Positions 35,601 to 44,930 of a stretch of 64,000 bases of DNA are shown here, piece after piece (position 1 is the stretch's first letter; every line of letters begins with the position of its first letter). The notes below the pieces were generated by a model that was given only the letters and a program-made list of their open reading frames with translations, did not search any database and was not told the DNA's origin. The DNA is from Lindgomyces ingoldianus (Eukaryota > Ascomycota > Dothideomycetes > Pleosporales > Lindgomycetaceae). The stretch lies in contig NW_022985168.1 in the NCBI RefSeq assembly GCF_010093535.1, forward strand, positions 1,927,491 to 1,991,490, given 5' to 3'. A program made the position numbers and the translations under genes.

Positions 35601-36387
35601 ACCCGTCGCTCTTTGCTTTAATGTCCGCGCCGTACCGCAACAACAGCTCCACAATATCATCTCTCCCATGCGCGGCCGCCAAATGCAGACTCGTCTTCTC
35701 CCTTATCTCAACCGCATTCACATTCGCTCTCGGCAGCCTAGGTCTCATCAGCAACATCTCACACAACCCCCTCTTCCCCGTGACCGCCGCCCAATGCAAC
35801 GGACTCCTCTTCAGCTCATCCTGGCCCTCAGGCCCATCAATGGCGACACTCTGCCTCAGCAACAACTCAATGACATCCGCACCCCAATTACAATGTTTGT
35901 CGGCTGCGAGATTATGTAATACGTTGCGCTTCGCATTATCCCGCTTATTAACATCCGCGCCATGTCTCAGCAATTCGTTCAACACATGCCAATGATTCTT
36001 CCACGCAGCAGTCATCAACGCCGTGCGGCCCTGCTTATCACAAACATCGACATTCCCACCATACTTCACGAGCAGCTTCACGACGGCGACTAAATTTTTC
36101 TCCACTGCCCGCAACAACGGACTCAAGCGGCCGCCTGGCGTGCCATCTGGCTTTGCGCCGCTCTTCAGCAGGTATTCGGCGACATTCAGGTTCCCGCGTT
36201 CGCAGGCACGCGTGAGCCCGATGCGTAGTAGGTGGTCTGAGGGCTGGTTCCTGGCTTTCGCGGCCTCAATTATGGCGATGACGTCGGAGAGATTGTTGTC
36301 TTCGACTGCTTTGAGCAGGCGCGGTTCAGAGCGCACGTGGTGCTCAGAGTTGCCGCCGTCGCTGGACCGGGAGGGGGAGCGCGCCAT
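32689..36387 (-). CDS. Ankyrin repeat protein with C-terminal CorA-like membrane domain
   Basis: A single-exon protein of 1232 aa. Residues about 20-370 hold some nine ankyrin repeats, including GRTALMTAAWKNHWHVLNEL, SPLHWAAVTGKRGLCEML, TSLHLAAAHGRDDIVELL, TPLHNACEHGSVNIVRTL and TPLHVAAQAGHLEVVQCL. A disordered linker rich in Lys, Ser and Gly follows (about 500-640). Then comes a CorA-like region with FMPYLHFETNRRRQEM, LDQFFYHNID and DQLWMWILGKDLIVTSFPQR. A long helical stalk leads to two membrane segments at about 1027-1095 (IMVFTIVTIIFLPLSFIAAI and FMFGIGFAISLPLIGIAVSL). The loop has no GMN motif (IFTINIQEF). The tail is Gly/Asn-rich. Such ankyrin-CorA fusions are common in filamentous fungi and of unknown function. 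Mg2+ transport is not assured without GMN. Confidence 0.9.
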   Translation of the reverse strand: MARSPSRSSDGGNSEHHVRSEPRLLKAVEDNNLSDVIAIIEAAKARNQPSDHLLRIGLTRACERGNLNVAEYLLKSGAKPDGTPGGRLSPLLRAVEKNLVAVVKLLVKYGGNVDVCDKQGRTALMTAAWKNHWHVLNELLRHGADVNKRDNAKRNVLHNLAADKHCNWGADVIELLLRQSVAIDGPEGQDELKRSPLHWAAVTGKRGLCEMLLMRPRLPRANVNAVEIREKTSLHLAAAHGRDDIVELLLRYGADIKAKSDGSWTPLHNACEHGSVNIVRTLLAAGAELNARLLNGMTPLHVAAQAGHLEVVQCLLERKDLKRAARDTFGITPFLRAAQNKRKDIVSTLAPFNHVESLSEDALGACNGFNATIVDFGNFHNENRVKRRTVYELLYGRDTINPRKPAVTILPKDSKATNFRWIHLPANNMAWVEALLTKAFIEEGASDVEGFKALERSFSHQHRGQQIHSHFMRPLCQSTPRAPRHADDSDFSGTEGEQVAPQIIINGSSGLGIDTTAGAQEKIPPKTPARTNTKGTDQTDWTAGSGSGTGKERKEHGKGKEKMKKTPKASNIKHGKSGGTDTPTRHSDHHSRRKTSQSIPEHKHLRSPGSPGRKDPTQVAKGNIFTFMPYLHFETNRRRQEMQDAIGRAQKLKEKDRHDGRPVKPTLHRATTYDEMLLRAHLTSSTVSLHVRRTLDQFFYHNIDTQSRDQDQVVFRYQTKGLSAEESGVDPKIFMVDQLWMWILGKDLIVTSFPQRWQQPKNDPLNVLDGIIEDINSKTRDPVRSVYDLAIIITSRCSGVFDRHRMGDEDYQFLDMFESSIGDATDRETLLFKEFNTASAQASAWLQHHRRPNRFSQHLEAEGRNIEHLNRHSSPGHSHAHTLKSPPVKEEKFRYDDGPIHAPLFVDKLLDIGSETDLLAETKDIRDELNMIAKVLEDQRSVLPDLESSITDIYREEHKSQTDLKKRFREQLKTIDVHLKDIDRMDKQAERIYKSITDLLDLKQKHANAFEARFTRDQAAGTARQSQTIMVFTIVTIIFLPLSFIAAIFTINIQEFQHGNGNQGLPFSYVAKFMFGIGFAISLPLIGIAVSLDAIGDFFREFKRRWREWRRREHKSKPGVGSGSSGDKMDPDIEYSVDMRALEQALSAGRSTRGRRSYESGYLGGALLPVTSRGTVSTGRVRKIEGDGAGGGGGLNGNGGVNGSVGVVPIPVVERVSTGFRIRKSADVESGV

Positions 36388-37894
36388 GTTGGGCAGCTAC
36401 ATGCTCGTTCAACGGCTATCGTGGATCGGGACTGTCGTCGTCGCCGTCGTCGAGCGTCGGACGTCGATGTGCGCGTCTGCGACGTGGGAGTACTGTGCAA
36501 ACGGATGCGCAGCGTTGCGCAGGCTGTCGAATCTGAATCACGAGAGATGGCAGAGTCTTCTAGAAAGAAAAAAAGACCGCCAATGATCAAATTTGCTGGT
36601 TGCACGGTACGCTCTCGCCGCTCGCCCTCGTTGCGGTGGAGATTGTCATACACGGGCCCAGGGCGCCACTCGAAGATCGACTCGGAGCCAAGCCTGCAGG
36701 CTGCTGCATTGCAGTGTGCAGCATCACGTGCATAAGCTCGCACACAAAATCTCCGACAGCAATTTGGTCGTACATCTTCCCGAAAATGTTCCGCGTCCAG
36801 ATTGACGGCGTAGAAGAGAGCGGTGAGTGGTGCATGGTGAGAGTGTTGGGACGCCAGACGAAGTGTTTGACGTTCAAAGAAGCTTTCCTGCCAACGCATC
36901 AACCGGGTCCCCGATCTGGGGGAGCCACTGCTGAATGACTAATGCGAAACACCCACTGCATTGATAGACATTGTGAATACCAACGGGGAGTTGGAAGTCC
37001 TAGAGACTGAGTGACAATACCCGTCTAAATAGCTAGTATACTCGGTGCGCCGCCTCAAAGTCCCAGCCGTAGATTATTCCACAACACAGCCCAACGCAAT
37101 GCCACGGTACCGTCCCTCAGATCAATTTCAATAACGCCCCTAAGGTGAAATTAACGCGCTACACTAGGCGCTTTGAGATGGCCGCCACGCCTCTCACTCC
37201 CGTTTCCGCTTCCAAAATCCCGGCGCAATCATGACTGGGATGGATTCTAGATTTTCCCACAGCACCATTCTATGCGAAGGCCGACTCGTCAATATCAGCA
37301 CCACTTTCCATGACTCTCGCGATCCTTGGCCATGAAATACCCCAGGTTCCAGAGCTGATGATAGGAGCAGTCAACCTGTTAAGTTTCCATGAAGAACGCG
37401 AGCATAGATACAGGCCAACGTCCAGGAAATTCAATTCCGACTCGGGCGGAACCAACACCTCGCGAATTCGAGCAGCTTACGTAGGTGGTGGGGGTTAGGA
37501 GCGGTCAACCCAATGCCATGCCGGCAGCAATTACTTCTTGAATGTCGAGGATGCTGATGGCGAGATGGTTGAATCCGTGATGATGAGAGCAGAGTTGCGG
37601 TTTCGCCGAAGCACGGGCTTCTTCAGTTGATGATACACAGATTGGGTGAAGTCGGAGACGAATTCTACTGTCGGGCTCCCAACACTACGCGAAGCGACTG
37701 TCGCAGGGTATTTATTTGAGGTTGGTGAGGGCGGGTGGGGCCAAGCTAGGTATGTCGTCCCTGAGTAGCAAAGACTGACCGTCGTCAACATGGGACGCAG
37801 TTTCCTAATCCGCCTTCGACATAGACATCCCCGCTACCGGCGCACACCTATCCAGCTACCCTCCCACCACCTCTTCGCATTCAGAATACATCCA
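36388..37894. other. Intergenic region, 1.5 kb
   Basis: It contains the upstream region of the ankyrin-CorA gene and the 3' flank of the UPF0303 gene. ORFs here (for example 37531-37791 minus, 86 aa) have no recognisable features. Confidence 0.5.
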
Positions 37895-38437
37895 TCATTT
37901 TACTGTCATACTCCTCATAGGACTCTTAAACCCATCCCTTAACTCCCTATACTCCTCAACCGCCTTCACAACCACCATATGATCCTGCTCCTGCCTCAAA
38001 CCACTGACAACAATACACCCCACAACCCCCTCCACCCCTTTCACAAAAATCGGATACCCACCCCCATGAATCGCATACTTCCCCCGCTCCTCACTCCCCA
38101 GCCCATACTTCCCCGCAAAAGCGTCCTCATCCCCATCAAACTTACACTGCATATACCACGTGCTATGCCCCCAGCGAAGCACTGTCGCGCGTTTCCGCGA
38201 CACCCAGGTTTCGTTGTCCGGCATCATGCCGGGCATGCTAGGCGAGTGGAAGAGGGTTATGGATGAGGCAAGCGAAATGTGGATTATAGCGGAGGCGTCG
38301 GCGGTGCGAAGGGCGTTGCGGAGGATGTTTCCGATTACCCAGGCATGTTCGCAGGTAAAATGCGCGAAGGTGAAGGACTTTTCTTCTTGTGCGAGAGCTT
38401 CGAGGTCGCGCGAGGGCGTGGGCAGGGAGTCGAGCAT
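37895..38437 (-). CDS. UPF0303/haem-degrading-like protein (YBR137W type)
   Basis: A 180-aa single-exon protein. The open frame extends to 38485 but only with TTG, so the ATG at 38437 (MLDSLPTPSRDLEALAQEEK) is chosen. This matches the usual start and length of the family. Diagnostic blocks are FTCEHAWVIGNILRNAL, RWGHSTWYMQCKF and the Gly-rich YAIHGGGYPIFVKGVEGVVG followed by SGLRQEQDHMVVVKAVEEY. The family (PF03928-like) has a profilin-like fold. Bacterial members bind or degrade haem. Yeast YBR137W is cytosolic and linked to the GET pathway. The precise role here is unknown. Confidence 0.87.
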   Translation of the reverse strand: MLDSLPTPSRDLEALAQEEKSFTFAHFTCEHAWVIGNILRNALRTADASAIIHISLASSITLFHSPSMPGMMPDNETWVSRKRATVLRWGHSTWYMQCKFDGDEDAFAGKYGLGSEERGKYAIHGGGYPIFVKGVEGVVGCIVVSGLRQEQDHMVVVKAVEEYRELRDGFKSPMRSMTVK

Positions 38438-39448
38438 GGCGAGAGAGACTGAGCGAATAGGGGAGGATGGGATATGGAGGGGCAAGGACGAGGATGAGAT
38501 GAGTAGAGACTGTGGAAACGACGGTCAATAATCTCTATGTATATACAGCGAATGAACTCTTGGTTGCGTGATGTGAAGGCTTCATTTGGTGAGACACGCG
38601 GACTGAAACCGGAGGCCTGACGCCACGATAGCTCAAGCCACTTGTGGCGTTGAGATTGAACCGAATGCTCACCTTCCCAATCACCCACGTGAACAGCTTT
38701 ACGGGCTAGGCTTTAATTTAATATTACGGATGTATATCGTATACATATCACGACTGTGTGCCCAGGACATTGGATTGATCTCGTCTACTCAACAAAGTCT
38801 CTCGACGCACTACTCCATCGTCCCGACAGCTTACCATAGAATCCAGATATATGCGACTTAAACCACCCATCAAACACTCCTCTTTGTATAGGAAAATATA
38901 TTTAATTCTCTCCTGTCGAAACCCTACCCAACCATGGAACTCCCTTCACCAACCGGTTCCTAGTTCCGCCCCTGCGAGTTTCTTTCTCGCTAGATCTCAC
39001 TACGAATCTACGCGTAGCTTAACCACACGGTCAGTGAGAGTATCTTTCATAGAATAAATTGCACTTCCCGTACATAAGTGTTTACAGTAAAGTCGTAGTT
39101 ATTAGCGAACAGCGCAAAAAAGCACTATAACCATAGCAGTGATTCTCAAATTAATCTTAGAGCCCTTGGATATTCCCTGTGGGGTTTGGACGAAACAATA
39201 ACAACTATTAAAATAGAAATATCTGCTGCCTAATCATTGATCAGCGATGATTTTTTGGACTGTATTACCCGTTATGGTGTCGGGCTGGACTTGTCGGGTA
39301 AGTTTAGATCCATCAACTTCCTGGTCACTAAAGTAAGAAGCGATATAACCTTTGCGCAGTCTTGTGTTGAAATAGCTTAAGAAAGTGACAAGACCATAGG
39401 CGACATAGAGGTGACCCTGGGTAGTGCCGCATAATTCGTGCAGATAGT
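38438..39448. other. Intergenic region, 1 kb
   Basis: No gene recognised; only short ORFs. The minus ORF at 39234-39491 is out of frame with the neighbouring gene's spliced end and is not taken as coding. Confidence 0.45.
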
Positions 39449-40384
39449 TTAGGCTCCTATAGTATACCGCAGCGTCATACGCACCCCGCAAACGCGATTC
39501 TCCCAGCCACGCCGCTAAATATACGTGTTAGTTGGTAGCTCTTAGATGCTTCTCCTAGAACAGAAAAATCATACCTTCGCTCTCACCCACACCCCAACAA
39601 CATCTCCCGTCCTCAAGGAATCCACAAACCCGTCTCCCTTCCCCGCCCCCTCATTCCCCTGCCACCTCGGATTCTTCTTACAACCCCAAACTACCCGATA
39701 CCTCTTCACCATGTCCCCATCAAACACCTCCGTCCCCCTCGCAACCTGATTCCCCTGCAACCACCACGCCAGCCTCCCTTCCTCAGTACTCGCCGGCACA
39801 TAGCCCTCAGCATAGACAATTTTCGCCATCTCAGGACAATGCAATCTTTGCGGCTCCATATCCCCAGAAGGCCGCGGCACCATATTCCACCCCCAATCCG
39901 CAAAGTCCAGTGCTGCCCTTTCCGGATCCGTCCAGACGTCTTTCTTGTGAACACAATCCAGGAACTCGCGCACTCCTTTGTCAAATGAATCGTAACGAGA
40001 TGGCATACAGCTCTTTGGCCGAAAAATTGACGCCTCGAACCATGAAGATGTGTCGTACGTACCGCTCGTGTCCTCGGTCGTCCAGCCTTGGTCGTGGCTT
40101 ACAATTAGGAATTCGATTTCCCTGATCTTGCGAATCTGGTTGGCAGGTTGGGTATGCTCTGAGCCTGGTAATTGAGAGAAGAAATACAGGTGTGCAACGG
40201 AAAAGGCCAGCGTCCAGTCATTATCGCGGAGGTGGCAGTCGGCGATGGATTGGTGGGTTACTTCAGGCCAGTAGCGTGCGTGGTCCAGGATCTCGAGGAC
40301 GAGTTCTGTGGGAAGGCCGAGTTGGAAGAGGAGGTTGCGGGCTTTGCGAACATCGCCTTCTTCGGGGGTGAAGGGTGATGACAT
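39449..40384 (-). CDS. F-box-like fungal protein of unknown function
   Basis: Two exons (39575-40384 and 39449-39514) encode 291 aa. The N-terminus has LGLPTELVLEILDHARYWPE, an F-box-like helix seen in many fungal proteins of unknown role. The 60-bp intron (GTATGA...TTTAG) joins VGVWVRAK to RRGWENRVCGVRMTLRYTIG and then a stop. This C-terminal strand pattern (GWENRV-x-x-VR-x-T) closes a C-terminal beta domain in the family, which supports the splice. The unspliced frame would stop right after VRAKV. A likely partner is Skp1 if the F-box is functional (inference). Confidence 0.8.
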
Positions 40385-41032
40385 TAGTCTCTATGTGCTG
40401 GAAAATTCGTTGTTTGAAAGGGGAGTGAAAGGTGATGGAGGGAGATATCAAGAGCTTTAATCGTGGAATCGTGAATTAGGCACCGGGAATTAGGCAGGGG
40501 TGTGGGGTTATAAATGGCTAACCGTGTTCAGCATAGCGCGAAACCCTGTGAGGAATACCCGTTGCCTCAGCTTGCTCAGCCAAGTGATTGTCTCAGCTAA
40601 CTCATCCGGGGGGGATGAGAGAACCGAGGACGCTACTCCACACAGAGTATGGCCTGGGGTTAGCAGTTTTTAACCCCTGTAGCTAGCGTTTTTCTTGTTA
40701 GCTGTCTGAGGGACTTTTGTTATTTTCTTTGTAAATTATCCTACTTTAAGAGGTTAAAGAACAGAATTAGATTTATAATAACTTTACTACTACATTTCTA
40801 AATACGCTTAGAATTTAATAGAATATAGAAATAACCTGTAGCTATAAAATAGTATGTTTTTTATAAAATTCTAAGTTAACTATTATTGTAACAGTGCGTC
40901 ACGCTACATCCCTGTGCCAGGGTGCCTCCCAAGCTACCACGCAGAGCGCAAATCGCTAGTGACTTACATTACTCTCCTACGCTCTGCCGCCCCTATTATT
41001 CAGCTATAGTTAAGAGCCAATTAGGGACTCTC
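40385..41032. repeat. Spacer with AT-rich, RIP-like block
   Basis: Positions 40660-40890 are AT-rich with no ORF, in contrast to the flanks. They lie just beyond the truncated end of the DUF6594 pseudogene, so an old insertion may have removed that gene's 3' end. No terminal repeats confirmed. Confidence 0.5.
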
Positions 41033-41880
41033 TCACCTGGCGCCCGTCAATATAACCTCGATGGTTCGCGCTTTCGCGAATACAGACACATTAGATAAGA
41101 AGAATTCGGCTGCTAGTGCAATAATCGCAAGCCGCACTTTTGGGTTAGAGACGACGTAAAGAATGATCACTGGAATAAGGAGTAGGGTAGTTGCGAGCCA
41201 GGTTGGTAAAACCCTGCACAACATGCGTGCTTTGGGGCCGAGTATAAGAAGTTCTTGTCTTGCGATATGGAGGATTTGCGTTTAGGAAGACATTTGGAGA
41301 TGGACTGTTCATTTGCGTGACGGCGATTGGCCTGAAAACTTATGGCGACGAGGATGATATACCTTGGGCAATGTAAGGTCGATCCATGAGAGGCAGTCTT
41401 CTAGTGTTGCTTTAATGCTGGTGATGGTATCATCTCATGAACCAGTAATGTTTAATCGGTCCGCATAGTTGTCCAAATACGTGGTCTCGTACATTGAAAT
41501 ACTGCCGACACATTCAAGCCAGTTTTTCAGGCTGCTGATGTCACGATTAGTGACTTGCGGGAAGGACAACATTCGGCAGCTCTGATCTATCATTGAGTCT
41601 GAGCTATTGGTTATGGCTATATAATGGGAATGGAATTATGGAAGAGATGAACTACCGTACGCTTCGATAGATACTTTTAACTTCTTCAGCACCTCTTTTC
41701 TTTCGGCATTCGAGTCATGGCGATTGGAACCCAGATGGAAGTCGCGAGTTTCATCGGCATGGATTTTATCCAACGATTCTTCGAGAAGACTTATTTCGTC
41801 CTGTTTTAACAGTAGAAGACGCATGCGCATTCTAGCAAATCGGCAAAAGTTCTGAAAGGTAGGGTGGCGCAGCAGAAGTG
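41033..41880 (-). pseudogene. DUF6594 membrane protein, decayed
   Basis: DUF6594 proteins have a conserved helical region and three C-terminal membrane segments. Here the parts are recognisable but broken. HPTFQNFCRFARMRMRLLLL, then KQDEISLLEESLDKI and GSNRHDSNAERKEVLKKLK (41640-41880). Next DISSLKNWLECVGSISMYET (about 41490-41560), followed by a stop TGA at 41435-41437. After at least one frame change come PTWLATTLLLIPVIILYVVS and VFAKARTIEVILTGAR (41033-41224). The usual final membrane segment (YAAVLVVF-like) is missing, and the N-terminus lacks an ATG. Confidence 0.75.
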
Positions 41881-42376
41881 TGTTGCATTGTTTGTATTAA
41901 TGGGAGCCTGTGGGGCAGCCATAGTAAAGAGGGAGGTACAGCCACTAGTGGCTTAGCCTAGTTACATAGCGTGCCACGAATAACTCTCGACTATAGTCAC
42001 GGCTCAAAAATGTTATCAATCCTCATACGCGAAAGTCTGCCCTCCTCTTTTGCTTTCCAGGAGCTGAGCCGCCTGGGGGAAGCGATGTGGCGGTGGCTGT
42101 GCCTCGTCCGTTTATTCAGGCTTAGGCATCCCCGCCTTCACAGGTCGTCGTGAAATTCAGCCTTCTCAACTTTGACCACCAGCTCCAGCAAAAGTGGGCT
42201 AACTGTTCAAACAACTCAGTGCGCTGTCTCCATGCATTTTGCGGAGTGTTGTTGCACTCACCCGATTCTTGTCGCCGTCGTCGTATGGTAGAACTGAGTC
42301 ACCGTCCTGATTGGATGAAACGGCGCCAAACCTTGCTTACCATTCACGGCTCTGATATTTCTGGTTGTATTCCAGA
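41881..42376. other. Spacer between DUF6594 relic and CRIB-kinase
   Basis: About 500 bp that should contain the CRIB-kinase promoter. ORF 42150-42548 overlaps the kinase start in another frame and is not supported. Confidence 0.4.
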
Positions 42377-44359
42377 ATGCCGATTAGGGAACTTTGGCGG
42401 AAAGGGAAGCTTCGAATCTCGCCCCCTCAAGACCCAATTCACATTACGCACGTTGCTGTCGACTGTGAAACCGGAGAATACTCTGGGTTGCCTAAAGAGT
42501 GGCAAGAGATTTTATGCAATCACCAACCCGACGACGAAGAGAGTTTGAAGAGAGTTTTAGACATTCTTAATTTCTATAAGAACAATGAATATACAGTCGG
42601 TAGGGGGGTTCGGACAACAGCGAGTGCCGAAGCGCAGAAGAAGCTCCCACCTCTGCCCCCTCCGCCACGGAACGACTCGAGTGCGGAGGAAAACGGCCAT
42701 CGTTCTTTTCGCAATTCCTTTTTGGACCCACGACCCCCCCCTCCAGTTCCGTATCCTCAGCACCGCGGCCAGCAGAAGCTAATTGATGCGCAGGGTGAGG
42801 AGAGGGACACGCTGAAATGGTCATGGCCTTCAATTCCTGCGCTAATGGCGCGACCTTTAGACAATCCTGCCGGGCTCGCCCGTATGGAGCCCTCGGCCTC
42901 CTTGGGAAGTTCTTTCAATGATATCTGGCAAGACAATAATCACCTTTCGAGTACAACAATTATCGATACGATAATGGATGAGAGCATGGAGCTCAATACG
43001 AGTTCACCAGAGAAGGACCATATAATGCCTTGGGGTCTGCAAGATCAAAGCAAACGGAGAGATCTCTCGCCGCCAGCGAGCAAATCCTCGTCGCGCAACA
43101 TGCCTACAACGCCGGAGCAAGCATTTGAGGCCTCGGAATCAACACATTGGTCGAGCAGCGCGGGCACTAGCAGGCGAGAAGATAGCCAGGGCACTATGAC
43201 AGCGCAGAGGGAGATGGAACAAGAAAATAGTCAAGCGGCTCAAGCCATGGAGCTGCCTCGTCAACAGCCTTATCCTCTGTTATCTGTACCCCCGGCTCCA
43301 CCCGCACCATTACCGGCAGCTAATGCTTGGGCCGAGCGGGTGTGGGAGGCTGAAGCATATGGATTGAAATACGGGCATGAAGAGTGCCAAGAGATCAACG
43401 CGCGTTTGCTCCAGACTGTTGATTCGCTTGGTCACGGATCTCTGGGCGTAGTTGAGGAAGTCCGGGTCTCGCCAGAATATCCAAGCTTTGTTCGGAAACG
43501 GGTCCAGATTCCATACAATAGGAGAAATCAATATCTCAAGATCATCAAGCAGGAAGCCCAAGTCTTGCGGGATCTATCCCACTGCCACATCGTCAAGATT
43601 GTCGGCAGCTACGCCGAGATACCCAGTACCGGCACTGGACGCCAGTTCTACTCCCTCCTCATGGCACCTGTAGGAGAGCGAGATCTCAAAACGTTCTTGG
43701 AGATAGTAGGGGATCCAGCAAGCACACAGACTCTGGAATGGATCAAAGACCGACGAGTATGGCTCATGAACTGGTTCAAGTGTCTCTCTTCAGCGCTGGC
43801 ATACATCCACAGCCAGGGGGTCCGGCACCAAGACATCAAACCCTCCAATATCATCCACCGACAAAGCGAAATCTACTTTACCGATTTTAGCTCGGCATCA
43901 CAGTTCCAAATCGGCCAGACAACATCCACTGAGAACCCTGCCCGATCATCTGTCATGTACGCGGCTCCGGAAATTATCGACAATGACGACTGTCGTAATC
44001 GACATGGGCGCGGAACAGATGTATTTGCGCTGGGTGCTGTCTTCACGGAGATGATGGCGGTTCTGCGAAGGAAATCGATCGAAGAATACTACAAATTTCT
44101 TGCTACTTCGTCGCCTGTACATAGCTCCGATGAGACCTCGATCACATTGCCAACACCCCGACAGGACTTTCTGTTCGGTAGAAAGTTGGAGCAGATTGAG
44201 GCCTTTTTCTCGGATGATGAGTTCTACTGCATTTGTATTGCGCCCATGTTGAAGAAAAGCCGCGAAAGGAGACCGGATGCCCAATGCGTTGCAAAGAGTA
44301 TTCGCAAATACAATGGTTGGATATTACGAGGTTGTCACTGCGATCTTGGTCCTTTTTAA
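42377..44359 (+). CDS. CRIB (PBD)-containing protein kinase
   Basis: A single-exon protein of 660 aa. The frame is open from 42365 but the first ATG is 42377 (MPIRELWRKGKLRI). Residues about 14-48 form a clear p21-binding/CRIB motif: ISPPQDPIHITHVAVD, then TGEYSGLPKEWQEIL. This binds GTP-loaded Cdc42/Rac in PAK-type kinases. A disordered Pro/Ser-rich linker (about 85-330) follows, with PPLPPPPRND and PPPPVPYP. Kinase domain, about 355-640: Gly loop LGHGSLGVV, VRKRV, HQDIKPSN at 484-491, TDFS at 502-505 (DFG Gly replaced by Ser) and YAAPE. Catalytic residues are kept. The catalytic loop is not the STE20-type HRDIKGxN, so this is not an ordinary PAK. It ends with a Cys-containing tail. A role downstream of small GTPases is inferred from the CRIB motif. 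Confidence 0.87.
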   Translation: MPIRELWRKGKLRISPPQDPIHITHVAVDCETGEYSGLPKEWQEILCNHQPDDEESLKRVLDILNFYKNNEYTVGRGVRTTASAEAQKKLPPLPPPPRNDSSAEENGHRSFRNSFLDPRPPPPVPYPQHRGQQKLIDAQGEERDTLKWSWPSIPALMARPLDNPAGLARMEPSASLGSSFNDIWQDNNHLSSTTIIDTIMDESMELNTSSPEKDHIMPWGLQDQSKRRDLSPPASKSSSRNMPTTPEQAFEASESTHWSSSAGTSRREDSQGTMTAQREMEQENSQAAQAMELPRQQPYPLLSVPPAPPAPLPAANAWAERVWEAEAYGLKYGHEECQEINARLLQTVDSLGHGSLGVVEEVRVSPEYPSFVRKRVQIPYNRRNQYLKIIKQEAQVLRDLSHCHIVKIVGSYAEIPSTGTGRQFYSLLMAPVGERDLKTFLEIVGDPASTQTLEWIKDRRVWLMNWFKCLSSALAYIHSQGVRHQDIKPSNIIHRQSEIYFTDFSSASQFQIGQTTSTENPARSSVMYAAPEIIDNDDCRNRHGRGTDVFALGAVFTEMMAVLRRKSIEEYYKFLATSSPVHSSDETSITLPTPRQDFLFGRKLEQIEAFFSDDEFYCICIAPMLKKSRERRPDAQCVAKSIRKYNGWILRGCHCDLGPF

Positions 44360-44930
44360 GCCGGGGTTTGATGTAGCCTCTGCTTAGGGTTAGGTCCAGG
44401 GCGGCTTGTTAGGTGGGTGTGGGAAACATTTAGCGTATGTAAAAATCTACTGAATTCTTAGCAACCCTCGCGTATTGTTCTTCTCCACTTGATCCTTATG
44501 GAAACTAGAGATTCTTTTAGAAGAAGCTAGCAATTGCCTATTTGTAACAAATATTATATGTAAAGCTGTTTGTACTATAGAGAGCTGTTGTTACGACGGT
44601 CTAGTTGGGCCGATGTCAGGACGGGGCTCTGTGTTGCAAGTAGAGAGGTGGTGTAAGAATGCAGCTATGTAGAAAGCTAATGAAGTAAAGTGTATTATTC
44701 TTAAGTATAAGTGCTCTGTTACAGAGTATTTATTTACATCTATAATAGCAGGGGGTAGTAAGAGCTATAGCAATAGCTAAGAGGATATAGTAAAAATAGT
44801 AAAAGCTATAGTAAAAGTAGTAGAAGCTATAGTAACAGTAGTAAGGGCTGTTAAAACATAAAAGAAGAAAGTTTCTATACTAGAAATATAACACACCTTG
44901 TAATACAGTATCTATATACTATATATAGGA
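44360..44930. other. AT-rich spacer with short tandem units
   Basis: The 3' flank of the CRIB-kinase, becoming AT-rich from about 44690. Positions 44790-44850 hold imperfect ~22-bp tandem copies around AGCTATAGTAAAAGTAGTAG. Confidence 0.5.

Noticed and set aside
33033..36586. Long plus-strand ORFs (35033-35995, 35248-35919, 36023-36586) opposite the ankyrin-CorA gene
   Set aside because: They are antisense to a gene with clear ankyrin and membrane motifs, show no domain of their own and have biased composition expected from codon shadowing.
37531..37791. Minus ORF of 86 aa near the UPF0303 gene
   Set aside because: Low-complexity Ser/Pro/Thr composition, no start context or splice evidence, no family.
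39234..39491. Minus ORF as the continuation of the F-box-like protein
   Set aside because: The phase-0 splice at 39514/39575 instead gives the family-typical GWENRV end in another frame, stopping at 39449.
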